A stretch of 34,999 nt of DNA from RGIG1995 sp045645205 (GCA_045645205.1 JAZRIJ010000066.1:1-34999), one strand, 5' to 3'; positions 23,430 to 32,366 are shown, numbered from the stretch's first letter. Program-made: numbers and translations. Notes: generated by a model from the letters alone, not told the origin.

Positions 23430-24116
23430 ATGAAAAGAACAACAAATATCACCTGGGGGATAATACTCGTTGTTTTGGGTCTTATCTGGGGACTGAATAC
23501 CCTCGGTATTGCAGAGATTAACCTATTTTTTGACGGCTGGTGGACCCTCGTCTGGATAATCCCATGTATTTTCGGTCTTTTTAAAGACAAAGATAAAACA
23601 GGTGATATAATCGGAATAGTCATTGGCATTGCTATACTTCTCGGCTGTCAGGGAATTATTAATTTCAAGCTTATATGGAAACTGTTTCTTCCCTCTGTTG
23701 CAATAATAATCGGCATTTCTCTCATTTTTAAAGATACATTTAACCAAAAAACCAAGAATGCAATAAAAAAACTCAATGGGTCTTCTGAAAACAGTCAAGA
23801 GTCCATAAACGCAATTTTCTCATCACAGGATATTAACTACGAAAACAGACTTTTTAAAGGCGTTGAACTTAACGCAATATTCGGTGCAATTAAGCTTGAT
23901 CTTAAAAAAGCTATAATCAATGATGATGTCGTTATAAATTTAAGCTCTATATTTGGAGGAATAGATATTTACGTTCCAGAGGACATTAACGTAAAAGTAT
24001 CTTCAACAAGCATATTTGGCGGTATTTCCGATAAAAGAATTCAAAAATGTAAGGACAGCAGTATTACCATTTACATAAACGCCACCTGCCTGTTCGGAGG
24101 TGTTGACGTCAAATGA
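23430..24116 (+). CDS. LiaF-like membrane protein (DUF5668 plus cell-wall-active response domain)
   Basis: This 228-residue protein has an N-terminal block of about four short membrane spans (WGIILVVLGLIWGLNTLGI, WWTLVWIIPCIFGLF, DIIGIVIGIAILLG, KLFLPSVAIIIGISLIF). The C-terminal beta-repeat domain repeats 'IFG(A/G)I' (NAIFGAIKLDL, SSIFGGIDIYV, TSIFGGISD, CLFGGVDV). This is the YvqF/LiaF C-terminal layout. In Bacillus LiaF inhibits the LiaRS two-component system that senses cell-envelope stress, but no LiaR or LiaS is present here. It overlaps the next gene by 4 bp (ATGA), so the two are translationally coupled. AAAGGAG lies 8 nt before the ATG. Confidence 0.87.
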   Translation: MKRTTNITWGIILVVLGLIWGLNTLGIAEINLFFDGWWTLVWIIPCIFGLFKDKDKTGDIIGIVIGIAILLGCQGIINFKLIWKLFLPSVAIIIGISLIFKDTFNQKTKNAIKKLNGSSENSQESINAIFSSQDINYENRLFKGVELNAIFGAIKLDLKKAIINDDVVINLSSIFGGIDIYVPEDINVKVSSTSIFGGISDKRIQKCKDSSITIYINATCLFGGVDVK

Positions 24117-24931
24117 CTCAAACACAAAAAATAATTAAATATGCGGCTATTGCCTTTGCAATATTTCTTATAATAAGTATTTTTTCAACAATAATAAATC
24201 TTATATCATTTGTAATTAACACAGTCTCCCCCGATAATAGTTCAGAAGCAATAAAAGAAACATATTCGATCGAGGTATCGGAAAGCAAGAATATTGAACT
24301 TGAACTAAAATCCATCAGTCTTACGGTAAAACGAGGCGACAGCTTTAAAGCCTCTACCAACAGCGACAACATCAAGGTTATTCAAAACAAAAACGGCAAA
24401 TTAAAAATAATCGAAAAAAATCATTTTGATATTATTTCGATAAACAAAACAAGTGAAATACTTGTTCTTGAAATTCCCGAAAGCTTTGAGCTTGATGAAT
24501 TTGACCTTGAAGCCGGGGCAGGCATTATCAACATAAACGGACTTACAGCACAAAGTATTTCGTTTGAGTTGGGGGCGGGTGAAGTTACGGTGTCTGAGCT
24601 TTACGTTAAAAAAGATGCTGACATTGACGGAGGCGCAGGTAAGCTTACCATAGAGGGGACTATCGGAAATCTTGACCTTGATATGGGTATAGGTGAACTT
24701 AACCTTAATGCAAGATTTACATCACAAAGCGAAATAAACTGCGGTGTAGGCAATGCAAATATTACCCTTATCGGAAATAAAGAAGACTATAAACTAAACA
24801 TAAACAAAGGTATAGGAACGGTTAAGGTTGACGGAAGCCCCCTGGGAGATTACAAGGTTTCGGCAAAACCCAATGCTGTAAAAGTTAATCTTGACTGCGG
24901 TGTTGGTAACATTAACATTGATTTTGAATAA
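24113..24931 (+). CDS. membrane-anchored DUF4097 beta-helix protein
   Basis: This 272-residue protein has one N-terminal membrane span (about 9-35) and then a repeated beta structure typical of DUF4097/'putative adhesin' proteins: 'LEAGAGIININGLTAQSIS', 'ELGAGEVTVSEL', 'DGGAGKLTIEG', 'DMGIGELNLNA', 'NCGVGNANITL', 'DCGVGNINIDF', a G(A/V/I)G turn about every 20 residues. The domain is outside the membrane. It is translationally coupled to the LiaF-like gene. LiaF, PspC and DUF4097 proteins commonly occur together in envelope-stress clusters, so a role in sensing or shielding the envelope is inferred. A strong terminator follows. Confidence 0.87.
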   Translation: MTQTQKIIKYAAIAFAIFLIISIFSTIINLISFVINTVSPDNSSEAIKETYSIEVSESKNIELELKSISLTVKRGDSFKASTNSDNIKVIQNKNGKLKIIEKNHFDIISINKTSEILVLEIPESFELDEFDLEAGAGIININGLTAQSISFELGAGEVTVSELYVKKDADIDGGAGKLTIEGTIGNLDLDMGIGELNLNARFTSQSEINCGVGNANITLIGNKEDYKLNINKGIGTVKVDGSPLGDYKVSAKPNAVKVNLDCGVGNINIDFE

Positions 24932-24937
24932 TAACAT

Positions 24938-24970
24938 AAAGGGAGCTTTTGCAATAAAAGTTCCCTTTTT
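24938..24970. terminator. bidirectional intrinsic terminator
   Basis: The stem AAAGGGAGCTTTT (24938-24950) pairs with AAAAGTTCCCTTT (24956-24968) through one G-U pair, with a 5-nt loop, followed by T on the plus strand. On the minus strand the A-rich start of the stem supplies the T run. It separates the DUF4097 gene from convergent yigZ. Confidence 0.85.
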
Positions 24971-24980
24971 CAATTACATT

Positions 24981-25628
24981 CTATATTTTGTCAAATCTTT
25001 CGCCAGTTTTCTTTGGAGTTATACGTCCCGCGCTTATTTCCGACAGTTTTGTGCAAAACTGCTCAAAAAACGGTGTTTTTATAGCCAATTTCAGCGTTAC
25101 GTTATCACTGTATTCGATGTCGTCCTCAATTATATCGAAAAACTGACATTCATATCGTATTTTTTCATTATCAGCGTATGCGCAGCAAACCTCAAATTCT
25201 GTATATTCTGTATAGGTTATGATTTGCGCTGACTCAGCAGCCCCCTTTGCAGCCGCCGTGTAAGCCCTTACCAAACCGCCTTTTCCAAGCAATATACCAC
25301 CGAAATAACGTGTTACAACAATAACAGCGTCAGTAAAACCGGTCTTACGTATAACATCAAGCACAGGCATACCCGCAGTTCCCGCAGGTTCACCGTCATC
25401 GCTGTAACGTGTTGTGTTCGTATCTTTCAGTACATATGCATAAACATTGTGCCTTGCGTCTGAATGTTTCTTTTTTATCTGATTAATAAAATCAACAGCA
25501 TCACTTTCTTCGGTTACTCTTTTGGCATACCCCAAAAACACCGACTTGTCAATGGTTATTTCAAAACAACCCTCTCCGCCAAGCGTTGTGTATAAATTTT
25601 CATTTTCTCCTGTACTCTTCTCTTTCAT
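24981..25628 (-). CDS. yigZ: YigZ/IMPACT family protein
   Basis: This 215-residue protein has an N-terminal UPF0029/IMPACT domain (about 15-130) with the family motifs RYSDDGEPAGTAGMP and VVVTRYFGGILLGKGGLVRA, and a C-terminal ferredoxin-like domain of about 70 residues. The bacterial family is conserved but its molecular role is not settled; the eukaryotic relative IMPACT regulates the kinase GCN2. The start ATG lies 2 nt after the hflX stop, so the two are translationally coupled. Confidence 0.9.
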   Translation of the reverse strand: MKEKSTGENENLYTTLGGEGCFEITIDKSVFLGYAKRVTEESDAVDFINQIKKKHSDARHNVYAYVLKDTNTTRYSDDGEPAGTAGMPVLDVIRKTGFTDAVIVVTRYFGGILLGKGGLVRAYTAAAKGAAESAQIITYTEYTEFEVCCAYADNEKIRYECQFFDIIEDDIEYSDNVTLKLAIKTPFFEQFCTKLSEISAGRITPKKTGERFDKI

Positions 25629-25630
25629 AA

Positions 25631-26932
25631 TTACTTAACCAGATACTTTGAAAGTATTCCCTTCGTTTTGGAATCAACAGTTGCTTTTAATCTCACACCC
25701 TCCGCAAGATATTCAGTGTTGAGAATAACCGCATTTTTATAGAGAACATTCACCATAGACTGATCATTGTGGGGGAACAAAAATGTTTCGTTGGTCTTTC
25801 CATCATTTACAAGCTCTTCTATTCTTGTTATCAGCTTGTCAATACCCTCACCCGTCAGCGAGGATATAAAGAAAGTGTTGTTTTCTGCCGCCCCTTGCTT
25901 TATTTTCGGAATAACATCTGTCTCAACATCGCATTTATTGTAAACGTAAAGTATAGGTTTACCTACAGCCCCCAACTCATCAAGCAATTTTTCTGTAACA
26001 CCGAGCTGTTCGTGGCACTCAGGTTCGGAAGCGTCTATCATTACAAGCACAGCATCCGAGTATACAACCTCTTCAAGTGTTGAGCGAAACGCATTTATAA
26101 GATGGTGAGGCAGGTTCCTGATAAAACCGACAGTGTCGGTAAGAAGTATCTCATTTCCCGAAGGTAATTGATATTTTCTGGTCGTAGGGTCAAGAGTAGC
26201 AAAAAGCTTGTTCTCGGCAAGTATTCCTGCGCCCGTAAGATAGTTCAGAAACGTACTTTTTCCTGCATTGGTGTAACCCGCAATCGCTATTTTATAAAGC
26301 CCCGATTTATCTCTCTGCTTACGCTGAATACTTCTGTTTTTTTCAAGCAGTTCAAGCTCATCCTCAAGCGCATCCATACGGCGCTTTATATGTCGTCTGT
26401 CGCTTTCGAGCTTGGATTCGCCGGGGCCTCTCGTTCCTATACCGCCCCCCTGACGTGAGAGCTGTAAACCCTTACCCGCAAGTCTGGGAGTTGTATACTT
26501 AAGCAGAGCCAATTCTACCTGCAGTTTTCCCTCTCCCGTCTTTGCGTGAAGAGCAAATATATCGAGAATAAGCATACTTCTGTCCATAACAAATATATCG
26601 CTTTCATCATTGTTAACCTCTTTTTCGATATTTCGTATTTGAGAGGGAGACAACTCGGTATCAAATACAACAAGTGTGGCATCGTTGTTTTGACATAATT
26701 CGGACAATTCCTTTATTTTTCCGCTTCCAATATATGTTGCGGCATCGGGGGCGGTTTTTATCTGTGTCATACGGGCAACGCACTGTCCGCCTGCTGTTTC
26801 AAGCAGACGCTCAAGCTCGTCAAGTGAGGTTTCGGCATAGTCTCTGTCATCACCTCGGAATATTGCGCTTACAAGTACTGCTTTTGTTATTTCCTTATCC
26901 TGTGTATCGTTAAAAATATTAAGTTCGGGCAT
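25631..26932 (-). CDS. hflX: GTPase HflX, ribosome-associated
   Basis: This 433-residue protein has the HflX N-terminal domain (YIGSGK at about 67-72; TTPRLAGKGLQLSRQGGGIG and RGPGESKLESDRR at about 147-180), a coiled-coil linker, and a GTPase domain with G1 GYTNAGKST (219-227), G3 DTVGF (266-270) and G4 NKCD (332-335). HflX splits stalled 70S ribosomes under stress in E. coli and S. aureus. The ribosome binding site GAGGTG lies about 7-12 nt before the ATG. It is the first gene of the hflX-yigZ unit; no sharp promoter was resolved in the 26933-27039 stretch. Confidence 0.95.
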   Translation of the reverse strand: MPELNIFNDTQDKEITKAVLVSAIFRGDDRDYAETSLDELERLLETAGGQCVARMTQIKTAPDAATYIGSGKIKELSELCQNNDATLVVFDTELSPSQIRNIEKEVNNDESDIFVMDRSMLILDIFALHAKTGEGKLQVELALLKYTTPRLAGKGLQLSRQGGGIGTRGPGESKLESDRRHIKRRMDALEDELELLEKNRSIQRKQRDKSGLYKIAIAGYTNAGKSTFLNYLTGAGILAENKLFATLDPTTRKYQLPSGNEILLTDTVGFIRNLPHHLINAFRSTLEEVVYSDAVLVMIDASEPECHEQLGVTEKLLDELGAVGKPILYVYNKCDVETDVIPKIKQGAAENNTFFISSLTGEGIDKLITRIEELVNDGKTNETFLFPHNDQSMVNVLYKNAVILNTEYLAEGVRLKATVDSKTKGILSKYLVK

Positions 26933-27039
26933 TTATTTCACCTCGATAGTGTATATATTTAAAAAAGAGTAAAATCTCCCCTAAAAACCGTTATAATGCT
27001 TTTAAAAAATTATTTTATATGTTAATAATTTCTTTTGTA

Positions 27040-27080
27040 AAAACAAAAAGGGCAAGATGTGCGAAAAAGACATCTTACCC
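27040..27080 (-). terminator. intrinsic terminator of rpmE
   Basis: On the minus strand GGGTAAGATGT pairs with ACATCTTGCCC (27050-27080, one mismatch), with a 9-nt loop, followed by TTTTTGTTTTT (complement of 27039-27049). It lies 20 nt past the rpmE stop. Confidence 0.85.
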
Positions 27081-27099
27081 GTTGTTAGTCCAAGGTCAA

Positions 27100-27303
27100 T
27101 TATTTTGCCTTGTTCAAGCGCTGTTTGAACTTGTCAACACGGCCGCCTGCGTCTACGAACTTCTGCTTGCCCGTAAAGAAGGGGTGGCACTTTGAGCAAA
27201 TTTCAACACGCATATCGCCCTTTGTGGAACGAGTCTTTACTTCTGCGCCGCATGCACATCTGATTGTTGATTCTTTATAATCCGGCTGAATAGCTGTTTT
27301 CAT
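27100..27303 (-). CDS. rpmE: 50S ribosomal protein L31, zinc-binding form
   Basis: This 67-residue protein is the normal length for L31. It carries the four cysteines of the zinc-containing (C+) form: C16, C18, C36 and C39 in RCACGAEV and EICSKCHPFFTGKQKFVDAG. It sits at the central protuberance between the subunits. GAGGT lies about 8 nt before the ATG. The gene is monocistronic, with its own promoter and terminator. Zinc limitation often induces a C- paralogue; none is in this window. Confidence 0.97.
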   Translation of the reverse strand: MKTAIQPDYKESTIRCACGAEVKTRSTKGDMRVEICSKCHPFFTGKQKFVDAGGRVDKFKQRLNKAK

Positions 27304-27346
27304 TGCACTTTACCTCTTTTTATCAGTTTTTTACATATTGCATTGT

Positions 27347-27375
27347 ATTATAACACATCATTTTTATTTTTTCAA
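27347..27375 (-). promoter_or_regulatory. promoter of rpmE
   Basis: On the minus strand: TTGAAA (-35, complement of 27370-27375), a 17-bp spacer, and extended -10 TGTTATAAT (TATAAT is the complement of 27347-27352). It is nearly identical in its -35, TG and -10 to the antiporter promoter at 5724-5752. Confidence 0.75.
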
Positions 27376-27489
27376 TAGCAATCTGATTTTTTTTGAAAAA
27401 AAATGTTAATTTTTTTTGAAGCAAGTTCAAATCCTTCTGTTGTTAGTGTATAATAAACCTAAATTTAAACACAGTTAAGGAATTAGTTT

Positions 27490-28380
27490 ATGCTTAATAC
27501 AAACATTACCAATAAAATTAATTGGAAGCTTATAGACCTTTCCGACCGAGATATATTTGAAAAAACAGGAAAAAACAAAGACGGAATTGCTATGTTTAGC
27601 TTTCCATCTCTCTTTTTTTGGAAAGAATATTTTAAAACCTCTTACTCTGTTATAAACGGCAACATAGTCTGCCGCGGACTGTCCGATAAAGGTAACTGCG
27701 TTATCTATTTCCCACGCGGATTGAATGAAAATGTTAAAGAAACTATTGAATTTATTGTTTCTTCGTGCGAAAACAAAATCAGATTTATGCCACTTACCGA
27801 AGAAACAGCGCAAATAATTACCGATATTTTTCCAAACACAAAAACAAACCTTCTTGACGGAAAATGCGAATATGTCTACAACCAAGAGGATCTGGCATTG
27901 CTTTCAGGAAAAAAATATCATGCAAAGCGCAATCATATTTCAAAGTTCGATAAAAATTATAATTGCGAATATATAAGTATAAACAATGATAATATTGATA
28001 TTCTCAAAAACTGCGCAGAATATATGTTCAACCTTATTGAAAACAGCCCCAAGGAAGAATATACGGCTATCAATTGCGCCATTAACCATTTTGAAGAACT
28101 GAAACTCCGCGCCTGCGTTCTTACGGTCAACGGAAACTATGTAGCATACTCTATCGGCTCATCAATAAATGATGATACAGCAGATATTCATTTTGAAAAA
28201 GCAGACAGAAACTATGAAGGCAGTTATGCAAAAATAAATAATTGCTTTGCCGCTTACGGTTGGCCAGACAAAAAATTCCTCAACCGCGAAGAAGACCTCG
28301 GAATAGAGGGGCTTCGCAAAGCAAAGCTTTCATATCACCCATGTAAGCTTAATCAAATGTATTCAGTGGAATTAATTTAA
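27490..28380 (+). CDS. DUF2156 (phosphatidylglycerol lysyltransferase-like GNAT fold) protein
   Basis: This 296-residue soluble protein without membrane spans matches the short DUF2156 proteins of Clostridia. The middle has GKKYHAKRNHISKFDK and the C-terminus has FLNREEDLGIEGLRKAKLSYHP, the strongest family signature. The domain is the tandem GNAT-like fold of MprF/LysX catalytic domains, which use aminoacyl-tRNA to aminoacylate lipids. Without the membrane flippase part, the substrate of this form is unknown. TAAGGA lies 6-8 nt before the ATG. A likely -10 TATAAT is at 27449-27454. It lies upstream of the pheST T-box, which has its own promoter, so it is probably a separate unit. Confidence 0.88.
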   Translation: MLNTNITNKINWKLIDLSDRDIFEKTGKNKDGIAMFSFPSLFFWKEYFKTSYSVINGNIVCRGLSDKGNCVIYFPRGLNENVKETIEFIVSSCENKIRFMPLTEETAQIITDIFPNTKTNLLDGKCEYVYNQEDLALLSGKKYHAKRNHISKFDKNYNCEYISINNDNIDILKNCAEYMFNLIENSPKEEYTAINCAINHFEELKLRACVLTVNGNYVAYSIGSSINDDTADIHFEKADRNYEGSYAKINNCFAAYGWPDKKFLNREEDLGIEGLRKAKLSYHPCKLNQMYSVELI

Positions 28381-28389
28381 TAAAATCTC

Positions 28390-28418
28390 TTGCATTTTTT
28401 TGTGCAATGTGATATAAT
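28390..28418 (+). promoter_or_regulatory. promoter of the pheST T-box operon
   Basis: TTGCAT (28390-28395), a 17-bp spacer, TATAAT (28413-28418), starting only 10 nt after the DUF2156 stop codon. Confidence 0.8.
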
Positions 28419-28424
28419 GTTTTT

Positions 28425-28694
28425 TACTTTAATAAATAAACGCATTGAAGAAGTTCAGCGTACCGCAAAAGACATATTCAGAGAGGATCGCCTTTCGGCT
28501 GTAAGCGGTCTTGTGTCTGTGGTTATACGCATTTCGCTTCCGAGCGGAACGGGTGAAAGTTTTTAGTAGTCCGTTACGGTAAAAGGAACCGTTATCAGTC
28601 TTATAAAGTGTTTGCTTTATCAGCATAAATAAAGGTGGTACCGCGGAAAACTGCTCGTCTTTCGTCCTTTTTATCAGGACGAAAGACTTTTTTA
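28425..28694 (+). ncRNA. T-box leader controlling pheS-pheT, phenylalanine specifier
   Basis: Stem I can be drawn with GCGTA/TACGC and AGACA/TGTCT. AGAGAGG follows the 5' strand, and the distal loop is GGCTGTAAGC. The specifier loop sits between GAAG/CTTC and GCGTA/TACGC and contains TTC at 28533-28535, the Phe codon. The T-box bulge sequence GGTGGTACCGCGGAAA is at 28634-28649. A terminator follows: GTCTTTCGTCC (28657-28667) with GGACGAAAGAC (28677-28687) and TTTTTT. Uncharged tRNA-Phe should favour the antiterminator and switch on pheST. Confidence 0.93.
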
Positions 28695-28695
28695 T
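28657..28695 (+). terminator. T-box-controlled terminator before pheS
   Basis: A perfect 11-bp stem (28657-28667 with 28677-28687), a 9-nt loop and a T run. The antiterminator formed around the T-box motif (28634-28649) competes with it. Confidence 0.88.
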
Positions 28696-28737
28696 TTTAA
28701 AAATAATAAAATCATATATTTGGAGTGATCAAAAGAA

Positions 28738-29775
28738 ATGAAAGAAAAATTAGAAGCCTTGCTCCGAGACGGAGCAAAGAGGATCAAAGAAGCAAAAACA
28801 GAAATTGAGCTTCAGGAGATCAAAGGCGCTTTGCTTGGAAAGCAGGGCGCAGTAACAGAACTGCTCAAGGAAATTCCAAAGCTTGACGTTGCTCTTCGTC
28901 CTGAAATGGGAAAAGCGGTAAACAATGTAAAAAATCTGCTGACAGAGCATATTGAAGGCAAAAGAGAAGAGTTAAAACTCAAAGCATCGGAGATTTCTCC
29001 CGATTTTGACTATACCCTGCCCGGTATTGCTCCGCAGATCGGCGGACTCCACCCCATTACGCAAATGTGCTATGACCTTAACGATGCGTTTCGCTCTATG
29101 GGCTTTGAAATATTTCACGGTCCGGAAATTACAAGCGAATACTACGCATTTGACAACCTGAACTTCCCCCCCAACCATCCCGCGCGTGAAAGTATGGACA
29201 CCTACTGGCTTGAGGGACACGATTCGGGCGAAGCAAACGAAAAGCTCTGCCTGCGTCCGCATTTAACAGGCGGAAGTGTTAGATATATGCAAAAGCACAA
29301 ACCTCCATACCGTTTTGTTTACCCCGGCAGAGTATACAGAAACGAAACAACAGATGCACGCCACGAGCGCGCTTTCTTCCAGTATGAAGCGCTTATTGTG
29401 GATAAAGATCTAACCTTTACATCAGGCAAGGTCATGATAAAAAGTATTCTCTCAAAGGTGTTTGGCAGAGACGTCCCCGTAAGAATGCGTGCAGGCTTCT
29501 TCCCGTTTGTTGAACCCGGATTTGAGATTGATATGGGCTGTCTTGTATGCGGTGGAAAAGGCTGCAGCGTATGTAAGCACGTAGGATGGATAGAAATCAT
29601 GCCCGGCGGCACACCCCATCCCAATGTTCTCCGCGCGGCAGGTGTTGACCCAGATGAATATACAGGTTTTTATGTAAACATCGGTCTTGACCGACTTGTT
29701 ATGATGCGTTACGGTGTGGATGATGTCCGTCTGTTCCACGGTACAGACCTCAGATTCCTCAACCAATTCCGTTAA
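28738..29775 (+). CDS. pheS: phenylalanine-tRNA ligase alpha subunit
   Basis: This 345-residue protein has the usual PheS length: an N-terminal coiled-coil arm (about 1-85) that contacts tRNA, then the class II catalytic domain. Class II motif 2 is PGRVYRNETTDARHERAFFQ; motif 3 lies near VNIGLDRLVMMRYGVDD. ALIVDKDLTF and FFPFVEPGFEIDMG belong to the Phe-binding site. CLVCGGKGCSVCK is a four-cysteine insert seen in a subset of bacterial PheS and may bind zinc. It forms the (alpha-beta)2 enzyme with PheT, encoded 13 nt downstream. The ATG at 28738 has GGAG about 13 nt upstream. Confidence 0.97.
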   Translation: MKEKLEALLRDGAKRIKEAKTEIELQEIKGALLGKQGAVTELLKEIPKLDVALRPEMGKAVNNVKNLLTEHIEGKREELKLKASEISPDFDYTLPGIAPQIGGLHPITQMCYDLNDAFRSMGFEIFHGPEITSEYYAFDNLNFPPNHPARESMDTYWLEGHDSGEANEKLCLRPHLTGGSVRYMQKHKPPYRFVYPGRVYRNETTDARHERAFFQYEALIVDKDLTFTSGKVMIKSILSKVFGRDVPVRMRAGFFPFVEPGFEIDMGCLVCGGKGCSVCKHVGWIEIMPGGTPHPNVLRAAGVDPDEYTGFYVNIGLDRLVMMRYGVDDVRLFHGTDLRFLNQFR

Positions 29776-29788
29776 GGAGGAAAACAAT

Positions 29789-32227
29789 ATGAAATTATCA
29801 CTTAATTGGATCAAAGATTACGTTAAGCTGCCCGAAAATATGGACCTTTCCAGACTGGCATATGATCTTACTATGTCTACGGTTGAAGTTGAGGGTGTAC
29901 ATGACCTCGGAAAGCAGTTTGACAAAATCGTTATCGGTATTATAAAAGAAGTATTGCCCCACCCTAATGCAGACAAGCTCCGCGTTTGCAAAGTTGATGT
30001 AGGCACTGAAGATATTAAAGATATTGTTTGCGGCGGCAGTAACCTTGAAGCTGGGATGAAGGTAGTAGTTGCCTGCCCCGGAGCTATGGTACGTTGGCAT
30101 GGCGAGGGTGAGCCTGTCGAAATTAAAAACGCAAAGCTTCGCGGTGTAGCAAGCTTTGGTATGATATGTGCCTCCGTCGAAGTCGGACTTGCAGACCTGT
30201 TTCCCGCAAACGATGATCACGAAATTATGGATGTATCCTTCCTTGATGTTGCGGCGGGTACACCTATTGCCAAAGCGCTGGATCTTGATGATATGATCCT
30301 TGAAATCGACAATAAATCTATGACAAACCGTCCTGACCTGTGGGGACACTACGGCATTGCAAGAGAGCTTGCGGCACTTTATGACCTCCCCCTTGTTGAG
30401 TTTGAAAAATACACTCCTGATACCACCGAAGAATACGATGTGCGCATTGTTGACTCGGAGAGATGTCCGCGATACATCGGCGCAAGAGTGGAAGGTCTTT
30501 CCGTTAAACCATCGCCGTTTGAAATGCAGAGCCGTATATGGCGCGTAGGTATGCGCCCAATAAACGCGCTTGTCGATATAACCAACTATGTAATGCTTGC
30601 GCTCGGTCAGCCTACACACGTTTTTGATTCCAATCATATTATAGACCACATTGAAGTACGCCGCGCAAACGAAGGCGAAACACTTCAGCTTCTTAACGAT
30701 AAAGAGCTTACGCTTACAAACGATGACCTTGTAATTGCAGATGCAGAAGGTGCTGTCGCTCTTGCAGGTGTTATGGGCGGCGCAAAAGATTCAATTCTTC
30801 CCGAAACAAAGAGTGTTATACTTGAAATCGCCAACTTCGACTCGCGCACAGTCCGCAGAACTGCGCTTCGTTATGATAACCGTACCGAAGCTTCTTCCCG
30901 TTACGAAAAAGCTATTGATCCCGAAAGATGCGACCTTGCGTTGTCCCTTTCTATGCAGCTCTTCTCCGAGCTTTATCCGGATATGAAAGTAACTTCCTTT
31001 AAGGACCTGTATGTTAACAAGCTCGAAAAGAAAGAAATAGACGTAGACTTTGATTGGCTTGACAGACGTCTCGGCAAGCGTATCCCACAAGAGATAGTTG
31101 CCAAAAAGCTTGGAACTATGGGCTATGAAGTAACCTTTACCGATACAGGTATGCACATAGTTGTGCCCACATGGCGCTCTACGGGAGATGTATCTATTAA
31201 GGCTGACATTATGGAAGAGGTTGCTCGTATGTACGGCTACGAAAACTTTGAGCCTACCCCCATTACTACTTCCTTTGACAGCGCAATAAACCAACTTGAT
31301 ATGGACCTTGTCCGTAAGGTTAAAGAATATCTTGCTTTCCGTTGTAATATGCAGGAAATATTTACTTATCCTTGGATGACGGATACGTTTGTTAATGCTA
31401 TTCTCCCAAACACAGAAGGAGTTCTCGCACTCTCCACACCTCCCTCTCCCTCGGAAAAGTATATTCGTTCTACACTCTTGCCCAACATTTGTAAAGCGAT
31501 AGTTAAAAACGAACACAGTTTTGATTCGTTTGCTATTTTTGAAGAAGCTCAGGTTTTCGCTGACAAAGATTATTCATCTCCGTATGACGAAAAAGAAAAA
31601 CTTCCCTATCAGCGTAAGCATTTGGGTTGCGCATTTGTTGGCAAATCTGACAACGTTGCAGAGCTTTTCCGTACGGCAAAAGGCGTTATAAACATGATGC
31701 CCCGATATACTCACATGGAAACCTTTACATTTAAGCGTGAAGAAAAGCCATATTGGGCAGACGATACTGTATGGATGAATATCTACCTTGACGATAAAAA
31801 AATAGGCGATATGGGTCTGCTTTCAAGAAAAGCGGCTATTTCCTGCGGTATTAAAGTGCTTTCCGCTGTTCTTGTTGAGCTTGATATGAATGCATTTATT
31901 CCTCTCAAATCCAGAACAAACCGTTATGTTCAGTTACCTGAATTTCCCACAAACAACTATGACCTATCATTCTTGGTTGACTCAATGGTAAAATGGGAAG
32001 ACATATACACTGCTGTAACAGGCAAAAAAACCGAAAATTTGCAAGACGCGCTCTTTGTTGACGAATACAAAGGCAAACAGGTTCCCGAAGGCAAAAAGTC
32101 TGTAACCATCAGACTTGTTATAGGTTCAAATGAAAAAACCTTGACAAGCTCAGATATTGATGCTGTCGCAAACAGTGTTATGAAAAAGCTGACAAAACAG
32201 CTTGGAGTCGAATTCCGTACTGTTTAA
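29789..32227 (+). CDS. pheT: phenylalanine-tRNA ligase beta subunit
   Basis: This is an 812-residue protein. The start is ATG at 29789, with AAGGAGG 8 nt upstream; the frame is open 25 codons further up but that part overlaps pheS. Domains in order: MKLSLNWIKDYV start; EMAP/OB-type tRNA-binding domain (about 40-150, HPNADKLRVCKVDVG); B3/B4 editing domain (about 205-380, PINALVDITNYVMLALGQP, and AGVMGG, used to remove mischarged Tyr); B5 domain; catalytic-like core; FDX-ACB anticodon-binding domain at the C-terminus (from about PEFPTNNYDLSFL). All parts are present and the length is normal. Confidence 0.97.
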   Translation: MKLSLNWIKDYVKLPENMDLSRLAYDLTMSTVEVEGVHDLGKQFDKIVIGIIKEVLPHPNADKLRVCKVDVGTEDIKDIVCGGSNLEAGMKVVVACPGAMVRWHGEGEPVEIKNAKLRGVASFGMICASVEVGLADLFPANDDHEIMDVSFLDVAAGTPIAKALDLDDMILEIDNKSMTNRPDLWGHYGIARELAALYDLPLVEFEKYTPDTTEEYDVRIVDSERCPRYIGARVEGLSVKPSPFEMQSRIWRVGMRPINALVDITNYVMLALGQPTHVFDSNHIIDHIEVRRANEGETLQLLNDKELTLTNDDLVIADAEGAVALAGVMGGAKDSILPETKSVILEIANFDSRTVRRTALRYDNRTEASSRYEKAIDPERCDLALSLSMQLFSELYPDMKVTSFKDLYVNKLEKKEIDVDFDWLDRRLGKRIPQEIVAKKLGTMGYEVTFTDTGMHIVVPTWRSTGDVSIKADIMEEVARMYGYENFEPTPITTSFDSAINQLDMDLVRKVKEYLAFRCNMQEIFTYPWMTDTFVNAILPNTEGVLALSTPPSPSEKYIRSTLLPNICKAIVKNEHSFDSFAIFEEAQVFADKDYSSPYDEKEKLPYQRKHLGCAFVGKSDNVAELFRTAKGVINMMPRYTHMETFTFKREEKPYWADDTVWMNIYLDDKKIGDMGLLSRKAAISCGIKVLSAVLVELDMNAFIPLKSRTNRYVQLPEFPTNNYDLSFLVDSMVKWEDIYTAVTGKKTENLQDALFVDEYKGKQVPEGKKSVTIRLVIGSNEKTLTSSDIDAVANSVMKKLTKQLGVEFRTV

Positions 32228-32279
32228 TCTACGTTGTCCCCAAAAATACAGACTTATTCTATTTTTTAAATAAATACTT

Positions 32280-32316
32280 AGAAACGGGCGAAATTTTTTG
32301 CCCGTTTCTATTTTTT
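32280..32316 (+). terminator. intrinsic terminator of pheST
   Basis: AGAAACGGGC pairs with GCCCGTTTCT (10 bp, 32280-32289 with 32300-32309), followed by ATTTTTT. It lies 53 nt past the pheT stop. Confidence 0.9.
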
Positions 32317-32366
32317 GCAATTGTTTTTCCAACAAAATACTAATAAAATCTGTGTAAATATTGTAT

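Noticed and set aside
29798..30649. 283-codon open frame on the minus strand
   Set aside because: It lies fully inside pheT on the opposite strand, has no ribosome binding site and has a Cys/His/Phe-rich composition typical of antisense frames.
30791..31516. 241-codon open frame on the minus strand
   Set aside because: Also antisense to pheT; pheT is complete and of normal length, and this frame shows no domain or start signal.
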